From Ligustrum vulgare (lineage: Eukaryota; Streptophyta; Magnoliopsida; Lamiales; Oleaceae), in the NCBI GenBank assembly GCA_963555705.1, contig OY743170.1, positions 14,485,096 through 14,549,095 of the forward strand: a stretch of 64,000 nt of DNA. The letters run 5' to 3'. Below, piece by piece: positions 1 through 11,798 of the stretch (position 1 is its first letter; the number at the start of each line of letters is the position of its first letter). The position numbers and the translations under genes were made by a program. A model generated the notes under the pieces. That model saw nothing but the letters and a program-made list of their open reading frames with translations, was not told the DNA's origin and made no database searches.

Positions 1-1114
1 TTAATTTGTGACATTGACCGTGCAAATTTAATTTCACTTGACTATCGTACATGGAACCTTAATCCTAATCGGATAATGAATTTCGATTACTAACTTGAAA
101 TTCTTTGAGGTATCAATGAGTGAGATCAAATTGTTGGTCAATATCTCGGTACTTTGGGAATTAAAGTAAAATAACGAGGAACATATATTCGTATTATGGA
201 ATCCGTCACCATTAGGTATGATCATGATCTCACTAGTTCTTCTAGTGAACAATTAAATCTGAGCTCAGTAATTCGACAGTGATTGTTGAATTCTATGATG
301 TGATGTGATCACATAGAACTGTCAGATAGAAGATGGGAGTCGAGAATTTATGAATATTCAGATAAGGGTATTTTGGTCATTTAACCTTACTTCGAATATT
401 CCAGTTGATCGACGGGGGTAACATGTAAAAGCGGTAAGTCAGAGGATATAATTATTGGTTATTGCTTCAGTAATTACAATTTTACTAAGAGTGCAATCTC
501 GTTCTTTTAGTGGAATAGAACGTGATTAATAAATTATTTTGATTGGTCAAGAGTTGACTGGATCAGAATTAATTTATTGGAGCTTAGTTTAATTGGGTTC
601 GATCAGGTTCCCTTGGTGACTTCAATATAACAGGCATATACAGGCTTATAACTTGTATTGGGCCGTGCAGAAATGGGCATGAGTTATAGTATTAGGGTTG
701 GTAGGGTTTTAGAGGGTAAAGAAGTTATAAATAGTCTTCTAAGACTATTTTTCTTAACCTAATACACTTGTGGGCGGGACACACACTAAAGTGTGAAGTG
801 TGTGTTTTCTTCTCTTGATAAAAATCCTAACCCTAGTGTAACCAAAACCTAGAAAAAAGTGACCACACACTTGCATAGCCTCTGTTGGAGAACACCAAGG
901 AAAACTTGAAGGTTTGGAGATTGGTGGAATCAAGAACAACACAGATAATTGTCAAAGCACGCTACAAGGGTAACGATTACTAAACTATTATCTGTTCAAA
1001 ATTATTTAATCTAGTCAAATACATAAAACAACGAATTCCTACTATGGGATGATCCAAATCACAGGAAATTAATTTTTGTGATTAGATATCCCGTTGCACT
1101 ATTTTTTCCCAACA
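1..1114 (+). mobile_element. Ty1/copia 5' LTR, left end outside or not resolved
   Basis: This AT-rich stretch ends in TTTTTTCCCAACA at 1114, immediately before a tRNA-Met primer binding site, so it is the right end of a 5' LTR read on the + strand. A TATA box lies 380 bases before the end, as expected for LTR promoters. I could not find the left LTR end; it may lie before base 1. No second copy of this LTR is seen in the window, so the element is truncated on the right. Confidence 0.75.
726..734 (+). promoter_or_regulatory. TATA box of the copia LTR
   Basis: TATAAATAG is a canonical plant TATA box, placed inside the LTR so that transcription would start near 755-765 and include the last part of the LTR (R-U5). 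The position fits LTR promoters; activity is inferred only. Confidence 0.5.
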
Positions 1115-1115
1115 A

Positions 1116-1130
1116 TGGTATCAGAGCGCC
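1116..1130 (+). other. Primer binding site, tRNA-Met
   Basis: TGGTATCAGAGCGCC starts two bases after the LTR end. The first 12 bases are the standard complement to the 3' end of plant initiator tRNA-Met used by copia and many other plant retroelements. Confidence 0.85.
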
Positions 1131-2918
1131 AGGTTTTTGATACTGTTTTATGTATTTAAGATTAAATAATTTTGTTATGCATGTGTTAGTGGAGCGGTGT
1201 AGGTTTTATGTGATTTGATTTGTTGTTGGTTGAATGATATTTTAATGAACTGATTTATGACCTTAGATTGTTTGTTGTGAATTATGTATTTTTATTATCG
1301 AGTCATGTAACAAAGGGGGTGGATTACGACTCCATGTTTTCCCTTTTGATTTTGATTTTACAATAGAATTAGGTTTTGTGTAATTCCAATTGTAATTGTA
1401 AATTCAGAGGACCAGGTAATGCAATTTCAGATTGAGGGACTGTTGCTGCAAAATTCGGATGACCTCTGTTGCAATTTTGGACAAGGGACTTGACTTCACC
1501 ATCTTCAACAAAAGGAGGACTTTGCTTGCAATTTCTGGAAGTGAGCCATGAACGACATGCAGGCAGTGGAACGCACTCTTGAGTGCTGCAGATGCGATCG
1601 GCGGTGGATGGTGGCATTTTTGGTGCTGTGAATCCTCCTTGTTCGTGGCGGAGGCGGCGCTTGTGAATGTCGCTGCGATCTGTGGTGGATCGCGCCACTT
1701 TTGGCGCTGTGACCCCACGAAGAGTGGCGGCAGCGGCACCACTGCAGCGCTGCTGGTTCCAAAATGGCAGCACCCATGGTGCTGCTGCCATTGCATCGCC
1801 GACTCACTACCATGTGGGGATGCTGTTGTGGTCACAACGGTTGTGACGTTTTCCCGACGATGGCAGTTCCACAGTTGGCGGCTGAAGCTTTGGTATCAAC
1901 AGAGGAAGAGATGACTATTTATTTGGGCTGTGATTTTAAGTTGGGCCTCACCTTCTTCTTGGGCCGGATGGACTCAATTAAAATTGCAGATTGGACCAGT
2001 TTAATTTTGGGCCAGATAATTATTATTTGAAGAGTTCGAGTAATGAGCTAGACACTTGCAAATGGAAATTGAAGAATTGGGCCGGGTATTGGCTAAATGT
2101 AATCTTTAATTAGTTTGTAATTTTTTGTCTAGGTTTTGGCCATAAATCATGTTCTAGTTTATTTTATTATTGCATTTATTTATTGTTTTAATTGAATTGC
2201 GGATGAATGTCATTTGATAACCTGTCATGTAGATCGCATTAACACCGCTCTAGGAACTATACTGTCATGCATGGTTTTATATTTTATTTTCTTTTCTAAA
2301 TGTTAGATTAGAAAATAATTTTGATAATTATTAAATTGATTTTAAAAGTTAAAATTGATTATTTAATTATTAAATGAAAATCCAATAATTTAAAAATATT
2401 AAGTGAGTGAGGGTGCAAATCCTTGAACCCACGGCCTCCCTTGTTAGCCCATTAGTAAAAATTTGTGCATGCCTCGTGCTAATTTATTTAGTCTCCCTAT
2501 AGGAGGGCTGCACTGTTTTGGTTACTGGTTTGGGCCCAATTAGGTGATGATTTATTTAAGTTTGAATTAATCATGATTACCCTATAAGTAACGTAATTAA
2601 TTTGGTACTTGAAAAATTATCAATATGACTTCCTATAGAATATCCAAACGATGTCAATGATGGTCAAATTTTAACGACAATAGAATTAATATTGCACGAG
2701 ATGCTAGATATATTAATTTTAGTGGGAGGGTCTCAGCCTAGCCATAAATCTCATTTATTTCTCCTATAGAGAAATGTGTTTAAGATTTTGGGGTTTTAGG
2801 ATGTCGTCATATTATAGTAGTTTTGAGTCTACTTGTGCATAATTTTGTATTCATGCATCATATATGAAATCATTGAATGCATAGCTCATTTTCTTTATTT
2901 TATTTTATTTTCAGAAAA
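1131..2918 (+). other. Long untranslated leader of the copia element
   Basis: This is non-coding DNA between primer site and gag. At 1560-1870 it contains a GC-rich island made of an imperfect duplication of about 95 bases (unit core GGTGGAT..CACTTTTGGYGCTGTGA). Short open frames across this island on both strands have no recognisable protein and are treated as chance. The rest is AT-rich. A comparable GC-rich island occurs in the leader of the second copia element near 41040-41220. Confidence 0.55.
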
Positions 2919-3026
2919 ATGACTGGAAATTCACTGTCCATTATCTTAACTAAAAATCAACTGGTTGGAGAAAATTTCATTGATTGGAAACGTAATTTGA
3001 ATTGGCAAACAAGCATTTTCATTTGA
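2919..3026 (+). pseudogene. Truncated copia gag, N-terminus only
   Basis: From ATG 2919 the frame reads MTGNSLSIILTKNQLVGENF followed by IDWKRNL. This is the typical start of a copia Gag (UBN2 / Retrotran_gag family), including the GENF.DWK motif. Homology stops near codon 28-30 and the frame closes at TGA 3024-3026. The remaining gag and all of pol are missing, so this is a 5' fragment of an element. What follows at 3027 is unrelated DNA, which suggests a deletion breakpoint at about 3003. Confidence 0.75.
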
Positions 3027-3706
3027 ATTATCCCTTAGCTTAACAGGTATTTCAACTAAGTTATGATAATCTGCAACAAACAAAACAAACTACATCAATT
3101 TCAAAAAACAATCAACAAATGAGCAGAAAGACACAACAACAAAACATTACTCTCTTCTATTACACTATAATCAGCCATAACAAGAACATTACATACGGCT
3201 AATAGTCGAGACCAGTTGCCACAAGATTTCCGAGTAAACATATAATAAACAATGGAAAAATTATGTACAGAATAATCAACGGCTAAATTGGCAAACATAT
3301 ATCATTGTTAGCATCAAATGTATCATGGCGATCAGGCCTACCGCTTCCTACTTCAATCTGCCCAACCTGCCGTCCCTCCTTTTCAACAAGATGAAATCTC
3401 GTTATGCAAATATTCCTTTTTGCATGTGTTTTTCTATGTTCATCATACAACTCATCAAGCCTTTTGTTTTATAATTCTTACTCCCTTATTAGAGCACAAT
3501 CAAATATCAATAAATAATTACTTTAAAGTAAAAATAACAATTTTATACAATATATGAATCATATGAAAACTAATGATAAAGAACTAGCCTCATTGTAGCA
3601 AGAAAGAAGTTGAAAACCACTCACAACAGTTCTGCAATAAACCTAGCATGAATAGTTTGAAGCATTGTAAGTGTTCTTACATTAAAACAATGATTGAAAC
3701 AAGCAA
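3027..3706. other. Intergenic DNA between two copia elements
   Basis: This is AT-rich unique-looking sequence. It holds one candidate terminal exon on the - strand (separate entry) and otherwise nothing recognisable. TSD base block CAAAT (3707-3711) closes it on the right. Confidence 0.4.
3283..3397 (-). CDS. Possible last exon of a host gene, unidentified
   Basis: On the - strand a short open frame runs from a possible splice acceptor (AG at 3398-3399) to a TAG at 3283-3285. It reads HLVEKEGRQVGQIEVGSG and ends DICLPI. The composition is more protein-like than the surroundings and codon use looks balanced. I do not recognise the family and cannot find upstream exons, because the copia element 3712-11793 is inserted next to it. 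It could equally be a chance frame in 3' UTR or intergenic DNA. Confidence 0.25.
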
Positions 3707-3711
3707 CAAAT

Positions 3712-4201
3712 TTTTGGGAAAAATTTAGAGAATCAAATAAATAAATCAAACCGAAGGCCCGTGTTCACACGGTTTCCTTAAATCGAATTAGCCGCCTCAC
3801 CGGGGTGCACGAGGTTTTGATCGGTGTTCGATTCCCAAGATACAATCGGTTGTCGGTTCACGTTGCACTACGTTAACCGCCTGTCGAACTAGCTGTGATA
3901 TACTCTCCTTTTCAAGGAAATCAAAAGACGGGAACGAAAATGAAGGATAAAACTTGCTGGAAAGAAGAAAACTGTTGTTTTGATTTCCATTGTTTTTTTG
4001 CTTCACTGTTGCGTGTATCAGCCGAGAAGGGAATGGCAATTTATAGCATAAAATCACTGATGAGAAACTAATGAGATTTAAGTCACAATTTAAAGCTGAT
4101 TTCCATTAAAAAAAAACTGTCCAGATTTTGAAACTGATTTGAAACTGATGGAAGTTTTGAAACTGGTGGTGATGTAATTTTCATTCAATTCATTTCCAAC
4201 A
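3712..4201 (-). repeat. 3' LTR of the - strand copia element
   Basis: It shares long near-identical blocks with 11253-11793 (for example AGAATCAAATAAATAAATC and CACCGGGGTGCACGAGG). It ends TTTCCAACA, the complement of the TGTTGG LTR start. It is about 50 bases shorter than its partner, which carries an extra duplication of the GATGGAAGTTTTGAAA and CATTCAATTCATT blocks. Confidence 0.93.
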
Positions 4202-4202
4202 A

Positions 4203-4215
4203 TCCCCCACATGAA
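4203..4215 (-). other. Polypurine tract of the copia element
   Basis: On the - strand TCATGTGGGGGAT directly precedes the 3' LTR. A G-rich tract in this position primes plus-strand DNA synthesis in copia elements. Confidence 0.75.
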
Positions 4216-4639
4216 TGAAAATTTGCAGAAATCAGAATCTCAAAAGAGAGAGTAAGACGAATCAGTCCTGCATAGGATAGGTAGCGTTTAGCTTTGAACC
4301 TTCCCTTGTGAAACCTATCGAGTATTACTAGCAAACCAGTGGATCTGATGCCTTGAAATGTTTCGCCATTTGTGTAAACCAAGATAATAGACCTCACACA
4401 GGATCATTCTAGACACAGCTTAGTTCTCAATGTTGTGTTCGTTTTGGCCATGAACACGTCACCTAGTTCTGCAAGTGTTTGTTCAAGGATGTAGCCTTCC
4501 TAATCCTTATAGAAGCGGCCCCACTTCACACTCACATAGGTGACCTCTTAACTCAGCGTTTCACCACCACGCTTAAGAGTCATTAAAAGCATAGCTTAAC
4601 CTGCATCTTCCAATCACTGTAAGCAACAAAGGAATGAGC

Positions 4640-5134
4640 AGAAGGAGAACCTTCTCAGTGATTTACACAGATATACATGGTTTAGTTGTCCCTTTGAACC
4701 TAGATCCTGGGATCTCCATTCAGCTATGTTGGGTTTCCACCATGACACCTTTCAACGTCATAGGCTGCAAGCCCATTCCCCTCGATGCTTTGACAACTAG
4801 TTCTCGAGTTAACCCTTTGGTTAGCGGATACGCAATATTATCCTTTGACTTCACATAGTCCAGAGTGATAATACCTTGTGAGAGTAGTTGTCGAATGGTA
4901 TTATGTCATCTTCGAATATGTCGAGACTTACCATTATACATATTGCTCTGTGCCCTGCCATTTGCTGATTGATTATCGCAATAAATGCAAATTGCAGGCA
5001 CAGGCTTTGACCATCTTGGAATATCCTCAACAAACTACCGAAGCCACTCTGCTTCTTTGGCTGCTTTATCCAACGCGATAAATTCTGATTCCATTGTAGA
5101 TCTTGCGATGCAAGTTTGTTTGGACGATTTCTAA
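4640..5134 (-). pseudogene. copia RNase H, C-terminal part, frameshifted
   Basis: This continues the reverse transcriptase/RNase H protein in another frame, after a frameshift near 5135. Recognisable copia motifs include the [18 protein letters not shown] block (5118-5065), CDNQSA (4984-4967) and a degraded ADPLTKGL-like motif near 4830-4810. At least one in-frame stop interrupts it. It lies directly upstream of the non-coding tail that leads to the polypurine tract. Confidence 0.8.
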
Positions 5135-6423
5135 GAGACAGCTGCACCCCCAAGAGTGAAGACATATCCACTAGTAGACTTGGAGTCAGACATATCTGAT
5201 ATCCAATTTGCATCAACATACCCTTCGATTACTGCAGGGTATCTAGAATAATGCAGTCCAAAATCACGAGTGTACCTCAAATCATGTAACACCCTGAAAA
5301 TAGCTTTCCAGTGGATAGCACCTGGGTTACTCGTGTAGCGACTCAGTCTGCTAACTGAGTATGCTATGTCCGATCTCGTAGAGGTCATTAAATACATTAA
5401 ACTCCCTATTATCCGAGAATATTCTAACTGTGACACGCCATCACCAGTATTCTTGGATAAATGGATACTCAAATCCACTGGAGTCCTGGCCACAGTGGTA
5501 TCTGATTTGTTGAACTTGTCTAGTATCTTATCAATATAATGAGATTGAGATAACACAAGTCCATTCGGAGTTCGAGTAATTTTTACTCCCAAAATGACAT
5601 CCGCGAGACCCATATCTTTCATGTCAAACTTTGAGTTTAACATATTCTTAGTGGCTTTGATAATCTTATCAGAACTTCCGACAATGAGCATGTCATCGAC
5701 ATACAGACACAATATGACATATCCATCATTAGTGTCTTTAACGTATACACACTTGTCGCATTCGTTGATTCTAAAGCCACTAGAAATCATAGCATTATCA
5801 AACTTTTCATGACATTGCTTCAGCCCTTGCTTTAACCCATAAAGTGATTTAACCAGTCTACAGACTTTCCTTTCTTGACCTGGAGCCGAAAACCCCTCTG
5901 GTTGCTCCATGTAGATTTCTTCATTCAAATCTCCATTCAGGAAAGCTGTTTTTACATCCATCTGATGTATTTCCAGATTTCGCAAGGAAGCAATAGCAAT
6001 TATCATCCGGATAGATGTTATTCTCGACACGGGAGAATAAGTATCAAAGTAATATAAGCCTTCTTTTTGCTTATAACCTTTGATTACTAGTCGAGCTTTA
6101 TATTTATCAACGGACCCATCCGCTTTCACCTTCTTCTTGAAGATCCACTTGTAGCCCAAAGGCTTACAACCCGGTGGAAGATCTACTAATTCCCAGGTAT
6201 GATTCTGTAAGATAGAATCAATTTCACTCTTGATGGCTTCTTTCCACAGTTCACCATCGGGAGAAGATATAGCTTCTTTATAGCATTGATGATCATTTTC
6301 TATCAAATATATGAGAAAGTCAGGGCCAAAAGTCTTAGAAGTTTTGGTCCTTTTACTCCGTCTAGGCTCATCCTCACCTTCTTCAACTGGATCTTTACTG
6401 CTGCCAGAAGCAGAAGATTCCAT
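5131..6423 (-). pseudogene. copia reverse transcriptase / RNase H N-part
   Basis: This 430-codon open frame has the full copia RT: WKEAI..E..S, the KARLV.KGY block, [13 protein letters not shown] with the first catalytic Asp (residues about 154-166), LYGLKQ, and the active site LYVDDMLI (about residues 240-247). The start of RNase H follows ([16 protein letters not shown]). The catalytic motifs look intact. The initiating Met here is only the first Met after the stop at 6424 upstream, because in life RT is released from a Gag-Pol polyprotein. The frame is lost at 5131 by a frameshift inside RNase H. Confidence 0.92.
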
Positions 6424-6444
6424 AGTCCGTTTAATAGGAGTTAA

Positions 6445-6712
6445 CTATTTAGGAGATTTATAAGGAAATATATTCTCAAAGAATTGTGCATTCCTAGACT
6501 CCATGATCGTGTTTGGGTCAATATCAGGTACATTCGAATAATGCACAAGAAACCTATATGCAATACTATTTTGTGCATAACCAATTAACACACAGCCAAC
6601 TGTCTTAGGTCCAATCTTGACCTTCTTGGGAGGAGGCACTGCGACCTTCGCAAGACACCCCCACATTCGTAAGTATTTATACGAAGGTGTTCGGCCTGTC
6701 CAAAGTTCATAG
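6445..6712 (-). pseudogene. copia integrase C-terminal region, after the solo LTR
   Basis: It encodes the copia integrase tail with WGCLAKV, KIGPKT..CVLIGYA and a YRFLV-type motif, in the order expected between integrase and RT. It is separated from the integrase core by the inserted solo LTR at 6718-8000 and from RT by a stop near 6440. Confidence 0.85.
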
Positions 6713-6717
6713 GAGTC

Positions 6718-8000
6718 TGTTGTGTTTGAAATCGCAAGTGTACGATATCGTAATCAAGTAATAAAGTGGACCTTAGAGTCCGGATTATCGTTCCCACGAG
6801 GACTGCTATTAATTATCGAAATATTTCAGTTCTTAACTTTATTTGAACAAAGGAAAATCGTTTTAAGAATAAAGATCTAGAATTAAGAAATGGAACTAAT
6901 GAATTAAAAAGAATTGTTAAATTGTTTTGTTTTCAAATAAGATTGTAAAGTAGTTGGGATTCATGAACTCATCTAGCTAATTAAATCAATTCCAATTCCA
7001 GTTTTATTTCCGATTTGTGTGTTCGGTCGAATTCACTAATTTAAATTGAGATTCCTCTCTCGAGTTTAAATCAATCCTACCTAAATAAGTCAACCTTGTA
7101 TCTCTACAGCGGGTCCGAATATTCCTTAACAAGATGCATTACACACAAGAATTCACACACGACCGCAATAATTACAAGAGTATATCTCTATCTCTCGTTC
7201 AATTACCGGATTTATTAACTAGATCTATGTTATTAACTCACCTCTCGGATTATGGAAATAACACATGAAATCATGAATAAGTGGCCAGTTCATTCACGCA
7301 TTAAATGCAATAATAAATCAACACATGCATTAAAGCGTTAAAACAAGGAATATGGCATTAAAATAATTAACTAGGCTACATCGTTCATCCCAACGTTAGA
7401 ATTTAGTTACACATCATCAATAAATAACAATAAAAATAAAAATTAACGTTCATTAAAGATAATATAAAGAATGGAAATCTTGCACCAAGTTTTGATTCTT
7501 CAATTATCTTCAATCCTAGCGATCGCGTGCTTGACCCTAAAACTCTCGGGTTATATTATTGCACCATCTCGCGATCGTTTGGTGTGTAACCAGCGATCGC
7601 GACTTCATCTTTCTTCCGTTTGTGCAAGTTGGTCCCTGACTTTTAATTGCACCTTCAGTCCTCAACTTCCAATTGTTGTACTTTAGTCCCCAAACTTTAT
7701 CTTCTTCTTGATTTGCCCATTTAAGCTCTCAATTCATTCAATTAGGTCCTCCAACCTCTGATTCAATTTCTTTGGCACCAAGCATGTTTCCGGTTGACGT
7801 CACAAACTCCTCACTTGTCCAATTTAGCTCCAATTAACATCCAATCGTGTCATTTTTCCATTAATTACTTCATTCTTCTTCAATTGGAACATTTTCTGAA
7901 AAGTAAACAAATAAACATAAATTAAATAGAAAATATTCTCACACGAAAATAATTAATCCTAATTTAGACATACAAATAAGTATATAAAATACGCTTATCA
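6718..8000. mobile_element. Solo LTR inserted in the copia integrase
   Basis: This insertion starts TGTTGTG, ends CTTATCA and is flanked by the exact TSD GAGTC at 6713-6717 and 8001-8005. The 1283-bp block has no coding capacity, so it is a solo LTR left by LTR-LTR recombination. The GAAATCGCAAGTGTACG start and the TTCCCACGAGGA block recall plant gypsy LTRs, so a Ty3/gypsy source is likely but not proven. It contains several TTTAGTCCCCAAACTTT-type short repeats (7620-7790). A related, more degraded copy lies at 45138-46409. Confidence 0.9.
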
Positions 8001-8986
8001 GAGTCTTACCCATATTCTTTCTTAACACTTTATTTAAAATGTAATTCGCAGAAAGAATAGCTTCTCCCCACATGTTCTGTGGTAATCCAGAACTAATCAA
8101 CATAGCATTCATCATTTCTTTTAAAATTCGATTCTTACGCTCAGTGATTCCGTTCTGCTGAGGTGAATAAGGTGCAGTGGTTTGGTGAATTATTTCATGT
8201 TTAGCACAAAATTCACCAAATGGTGATTCATATTCACCACCACGATCACTTCGAAACACCTTTATTTTCTTGCTAAGTTGATTTTCAACTTCATTCTTAT
8301 AAAGAATGAATTTTCGATAGCTTCGTCTTTACTTTTAAGCAAGTACACATAACAATATCTCGTGCTATCGTCGACAAAAGTAATAAAGTACTTATTGCCG
8401 CCTCTTGTTTGAACAAATTTCAAGTCACACACATCACTGTGGACTAGTCCCAACGGCTCGGTACTTCTTTCAATACACTATGAAACGAAGACCTTGTAAG
8501 CTTTGCCTCAACGCAGGTTTCACATTTGTGATTTGAATCAATTTGAAACCTAGGCAAGTAGTTTAGCTTGCTTAGTCTACGTATTGCATTATAATTTACG
8601 TGACCTAATCTACCATGCCATAGATTAGGAGACTCAAGCAAGTAAACAGAAGGAGTTTTCTCATTATTCATAACAGTTGGGGTTACAACAATTACATTTA
8701 ATTTAAATAGGCCATCATTCATATAGCATTTCCCAACATAAACTCCTATCTTGGTAATCACCAGCTTGTCCGCCTCAATGACCATACGAAAATTATTATT
8801 GCTTAGAAGAGACCCAGAAACCAGATTCTTACGAATCTCTGGCACATACAGCACATTGGTCAGAGTAAGCTCTATACCAGAGGTCATCTTCAGGATCACC
8901 TTGCCTTTACCCAGCACTTCAGATGTTGCGGAGTTTCCCATGAACAATTTTTCACCATTTGTAACTGGTGTAAAAGTAGTGAACAT
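8001..8986 (-). pseudogene. copia protease end, GAG-pre-integrase and integrase core
   Basis: The first part (8986-8444) holds the protease C-terminal half (NVLYVPEIRKNLVS) and the GAG-pre-integrase zinc domain: LWHGRLGH at about residues 123-130, then CETC at about 156-159. After a frameshift near 8450 the integrase core follows with HSDVCD and FVDDSTRY. After a second frameshift near 8300 comes FRSDRGGEY and HQTTAPYSPQQNG with the catalytic Glu region. All integrase acidic residues appear present, but the protein is split in three frames and cut by the solo LTR. Its first Met (8986) is in the same frame as the gag open frame upstream. Confidence 0.9.
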
Positions 8987-8998
8987 GCTCCTGTTGGA

Positions 8999-10276
8999 TT
9001 AGAAATGGCAAGTGGCCCCAGTGTCCAGCCACCACTCCTTTGGGTTAGATCCCACCAAGTTAACCTCACTAATCACCGCAGTAAGGTTTAGGTCTGACAT
9101 GTCATCTGAGAGATGATCTCTCTCATTTCCAACCATATTAGCTTGAGGACGCTGCTTGTTATCCCTCCGAGGCTGGCGGCAGTCTACTGATCGGTGCCCG
9201 ACTTTATCACAATTGAAGCAGTTTCCATTGAACTGGAACTTGGTCTTCTTTCCTACCCCACCGGTAGGCTTCAACTGAGACCCTTTTGTGGCCTGCTTTT
9301 TATCATTTCGATTCCCATTACCCTGCTTGGCTTTAAAGGATTGACCTTTCTTAGTACCAGAGCTTTGTCCGTGCTCTAATATATTAGCCTTCTCAGAGTA
9401 AGAATTCTCCGATTTACGTTCAGTCAGTTTGTTATCCTCCTCAATCCGCAACTTGATAATTAAATCTTCGAAAGACATCTCTTTCCGCTTATGTTGCAAA
9501 TAGCTTTTGAAAGCCTTCCACTGAGGAGGTAGCTTGTGAATAGCAGTAGCCACTTGTAGGGATTCTGACATAGTCAAACCCTCAGCATGCATTTCCTGCA
9601 AAAGCACTTGATACTCTTGCACTTGGCTCACCACTGAACGAGAATCCACCATTTTTAAGTCCATACACCGACTGGCTAAGAATTTCTTAGACCCAGCATC
9701 CTCGATTTTGTACTTATTTTCTAAGGACTCCCAAAGCTCCTTAGCAGATTTCTTTACCGCATACACGTGATACAGAGAATTTTGTAAGCCATCTAGGTCA
9801 TAGTTGTGACACAGAAAATCAGCACTTTTCCATACATCCCAAGCAGCACGCCTATGCAAATCAGTGTCGTTTTCGACCACAACAGGGGCATCCTCGGTGA
9901 GGAAACGTGCAAGGCCCAAAGTTGTAAGATAAAAAATCATCTTGTTCTGCCATGTTTTAAAGTCAGTCCCCGCAAACTTGTCCGGTCGAATCGCATGATT
10001 CACAGGAAATGGAGCCGGAAACGATGGCAAAGGTACCGAGGCCGCAACCCTAGGTACTGGCAAAGGTATTGTGCCAAATTGGATTGCTGAGGCTGCAACC
10101 GTAGGCAAAGTGGGGTTCATTCCAACATTAGGAATACCGCCACCAAGTATCCCATCAACGGGAGGAACGGCAGTCGAGGTCTCAACAGGGTTCACCGCAG
10201 TCATTGTAGGATTTGGTACACCGGTACCAATAGTGTTGCTTCCGTTGTTCACATCATCATTTCCATGAGAAGCCAT
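8999..10276 (-). CDS. copia Gag with zinc knuckle and protease start
   Basis: This 425-codon frame carries the copia Gag core ([13 protein letters not shown] at about residues 100-112, then [13 protein letters not shown]). A CCHC zinc knuckle [14 protein letters not shown] (C-x2-C-x4-H-x4-C) lies at about 353-366. The aspartic protease signature [10 protein letters not shown] is at the extreme C-terminus. The TAA at 8999-9001 falls just after the DTGA catalytic motif, and the same frame continues past it into the rest of the protease. This is therefore a single nonsense mutation in what was a Gag-Pol polyprotein. Gag itself is intact and could in principle still be made. Confidence 0.9.
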   Translation of the reverse strand: MASHGNDDVNNGSNTIGTGVPNPTMTAVNPVETSTAVPPVDGILGGGIPNVGMNPTLPTVAASAIQFGTIPLPVPRVAASVPLPSFPAPFPVNHAIRPDKFAGTDFKTWQNKMIFYLTTLGLARFLTEDAPVVVENDTDLHRRAAWDVWKSADFLCHNYDLDGLQNSLYHVYAVKKSAKELWESLENKYKIEDAGSKKFLASRCMDLKMVDSRSVVSQVQEYQVLLQEMHAEGLTMSESLQVATAIHKLPPQWKAFKSYLQHKRKEMSFEDLIIKLRIEEDNKLTERKSENSYSEKANILEHGQSSGTKKGQSFKAKQGNGNRNDKKQATKGSQLKPTGGVGKKTKFQFNGNCFNCDKVGHRSVDCRQPRRDNKQRPQANMVGNERDHLSDDMSDLNLTAVISEVNLVGSNPKEWWLDTGATCHF

Positions 10277-11252
10277 TGAACCTTAGAAAAAGCAACAATA
10301 ATTTAGAATATTAATAATAACGTTGTAAAATGTGAATAGATTCAAGATCTATGTTATCAATACGAAATAAAATAACTGCAAACTTGAAATTATAGGAATA
10401 TATTATTTTTTAACTTAGCAATTATTTAAAATTGATTATATAAATTATTAAGCAATCAAAATCAATTATGAAAATAATCATACACCAATGATGAGGCAAT
10501 TATTTGATTATTATAGAATGATTTGACCGATCATTACCAAATAATGATAAATCATGCAAAACCACTACAAAATCGTAAACCTTTTAAAATCTTGTAGAGA
10601 GAGAGACTATTATAATATGTAAAGATCACCAAAAAATTCATGCAGGTTAGTGATTATGCAGACACAAGTACAAAACCATGGACATAACTTTCTAAAGTGA
10701 TTCATGCAAACACTGTAGACCATGCAAATCTAAAACCCATGCAAACCATATTTTCTCAACTTATTCATGCAGACAAACTTTTGAGATAAAAACCATGCAG
10801 AGACATAAATCCGTGTGTAAACTCATGAAGAAGGAAAATCATGCAAACCGACAGAGACAACTTCTTTAACTGTAAACCAAATTTTTTTTTCTCACGATAA
10901 GTTTGCTGCAACAAGTATATTTTAAACTTACTGAAACTTTATCATAAATAGTAACAGAAACCTAGAAACTTATGGGAGAAAATAACCAGAACTGGATTTT
11001 TTTTTTTTTTTTTTTCAAAACTAAAACCAAGCTAGAACCAGACGCCGGGGGAAAAAAAGATGGTTTTTTTTTTCTCTTCTCAAATACGAGTATCAACCTT
11101 CTTGGCCTAATTAACTTTACTGTAAGTACACAGTAAACATAAACATAAACATAACCTGAGAATTTAACCAGTAAACAGAAACTGAAAAATTAGCCAAAAA
11201 AAACCTGATTCTCTAAAGTTCAAGAAACGGGGAGAGAAATTCTATTTAAGCT
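10277..11252 (-). other. Leader of the - strand copia element
   Basis: This is AT-rich non-coding leader between the 5' LTR and gag. Directly next to the LTR the - strand reads AGCTTAAATAGAATTTCTC. It does not start with TGG and does not match tRNA-Met, so the primer site is either unusual or destroyed. Repeated GCAAACCATG / CATGCAGAC words occur at 10570-10860, and there are poly-T runs at 10998-11017 and 11065-11075. Confidence 0.6.
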
Positions 11253-11793
11253 TGTTGGGAAAAATTTAGAGAATCAAATAAATAAATCAAACCGAAGGCC
11301 CGTGTTCACACGGTTTCCTTAAATTGAATTCGCCGCCTCACCGGGGTGCACGAGGTTTTGATCGATGTTCAATTCCCAAGATACAATCGGTTGTCGGTTC
11401 ACGTTGCACTACGTTAACCACCTGTCGAACTAGCTTTGATATACTCTCCTTTTCAAAGAAATCAAAAGACGGGAACGAAAATGAAGGATGAAACTTGCTG
11501 GAAAGAAGAAAACTGCTGTTTTGATTTCCACTGTTTTTTTTGTTTCACTGTTGCGTGCATCAGCCGAGAAGGGAATGACAATTTATAGCACAACATCACT
11601 GATGAGAAACTAATGAGATTTAAGTCACAATTTAAAGCTGATTTCCATTAAAAAAAAACTGTCCAGATTTTGAAACTGATGGAAGTTTTGAAAGTTTTGA
11701 AACTTGAAACTGATGGAAGTTTTGAAACTGGTGGTGATATAATTTTCATTCAATTCATTGGTGATGTAATTTCCATTCAATTCATTTCCAACA
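11253..11793 (-). repeat. 5' LTR of the - strand copia element
   Basis: It starts TGTTGGG and ends CCAACA on the + strand, a perfect terminal inverted hexanucleotide. It matches 3712-4201 and is followed by TSD CAAAT (11794-11798). Confidence 0.93.
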
Positions 11794-11798
11794 CAAAT

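Larger units (their letters stand above)
3712..11793 (-). mobile_element. Near-complete Ty1/copia retrotransposon, - strand
   Basis: Two direct LTRs (3712-4201 and 11253-11793) enclose gag, protease, integrase, reverse transcriptase and RNase H in copia order on the - strand. The element is flanked by the exact 5-bp TSD CAAAT at 3707-3711 and 11794-11798, so it is a genuine insertion with both ends preserved. It is inactive: there is a stop at the protease start, frameshifts in integrase and RNase H, and a 1.28-kb solo LTR inserted in the integrase region. The base at position 2 of the left LTR is mutated (TTTTGGG for TGTTGGG). Confidence 0.93.

Noticed and set aside
1369..1914. Overlapping open frames of 100-143 codons on both strands
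   Set aside because: They lie on a GC-rich duplicated island in a retrotransposon leader, overlap each other in several frames and match no family.
7939..7989. C-terminal extension of the integrase frame (KTLISVFYILICMSK...)
   Set aside because: This tail reads into the inserted solo LTR past the TSD and is not part of integrase.
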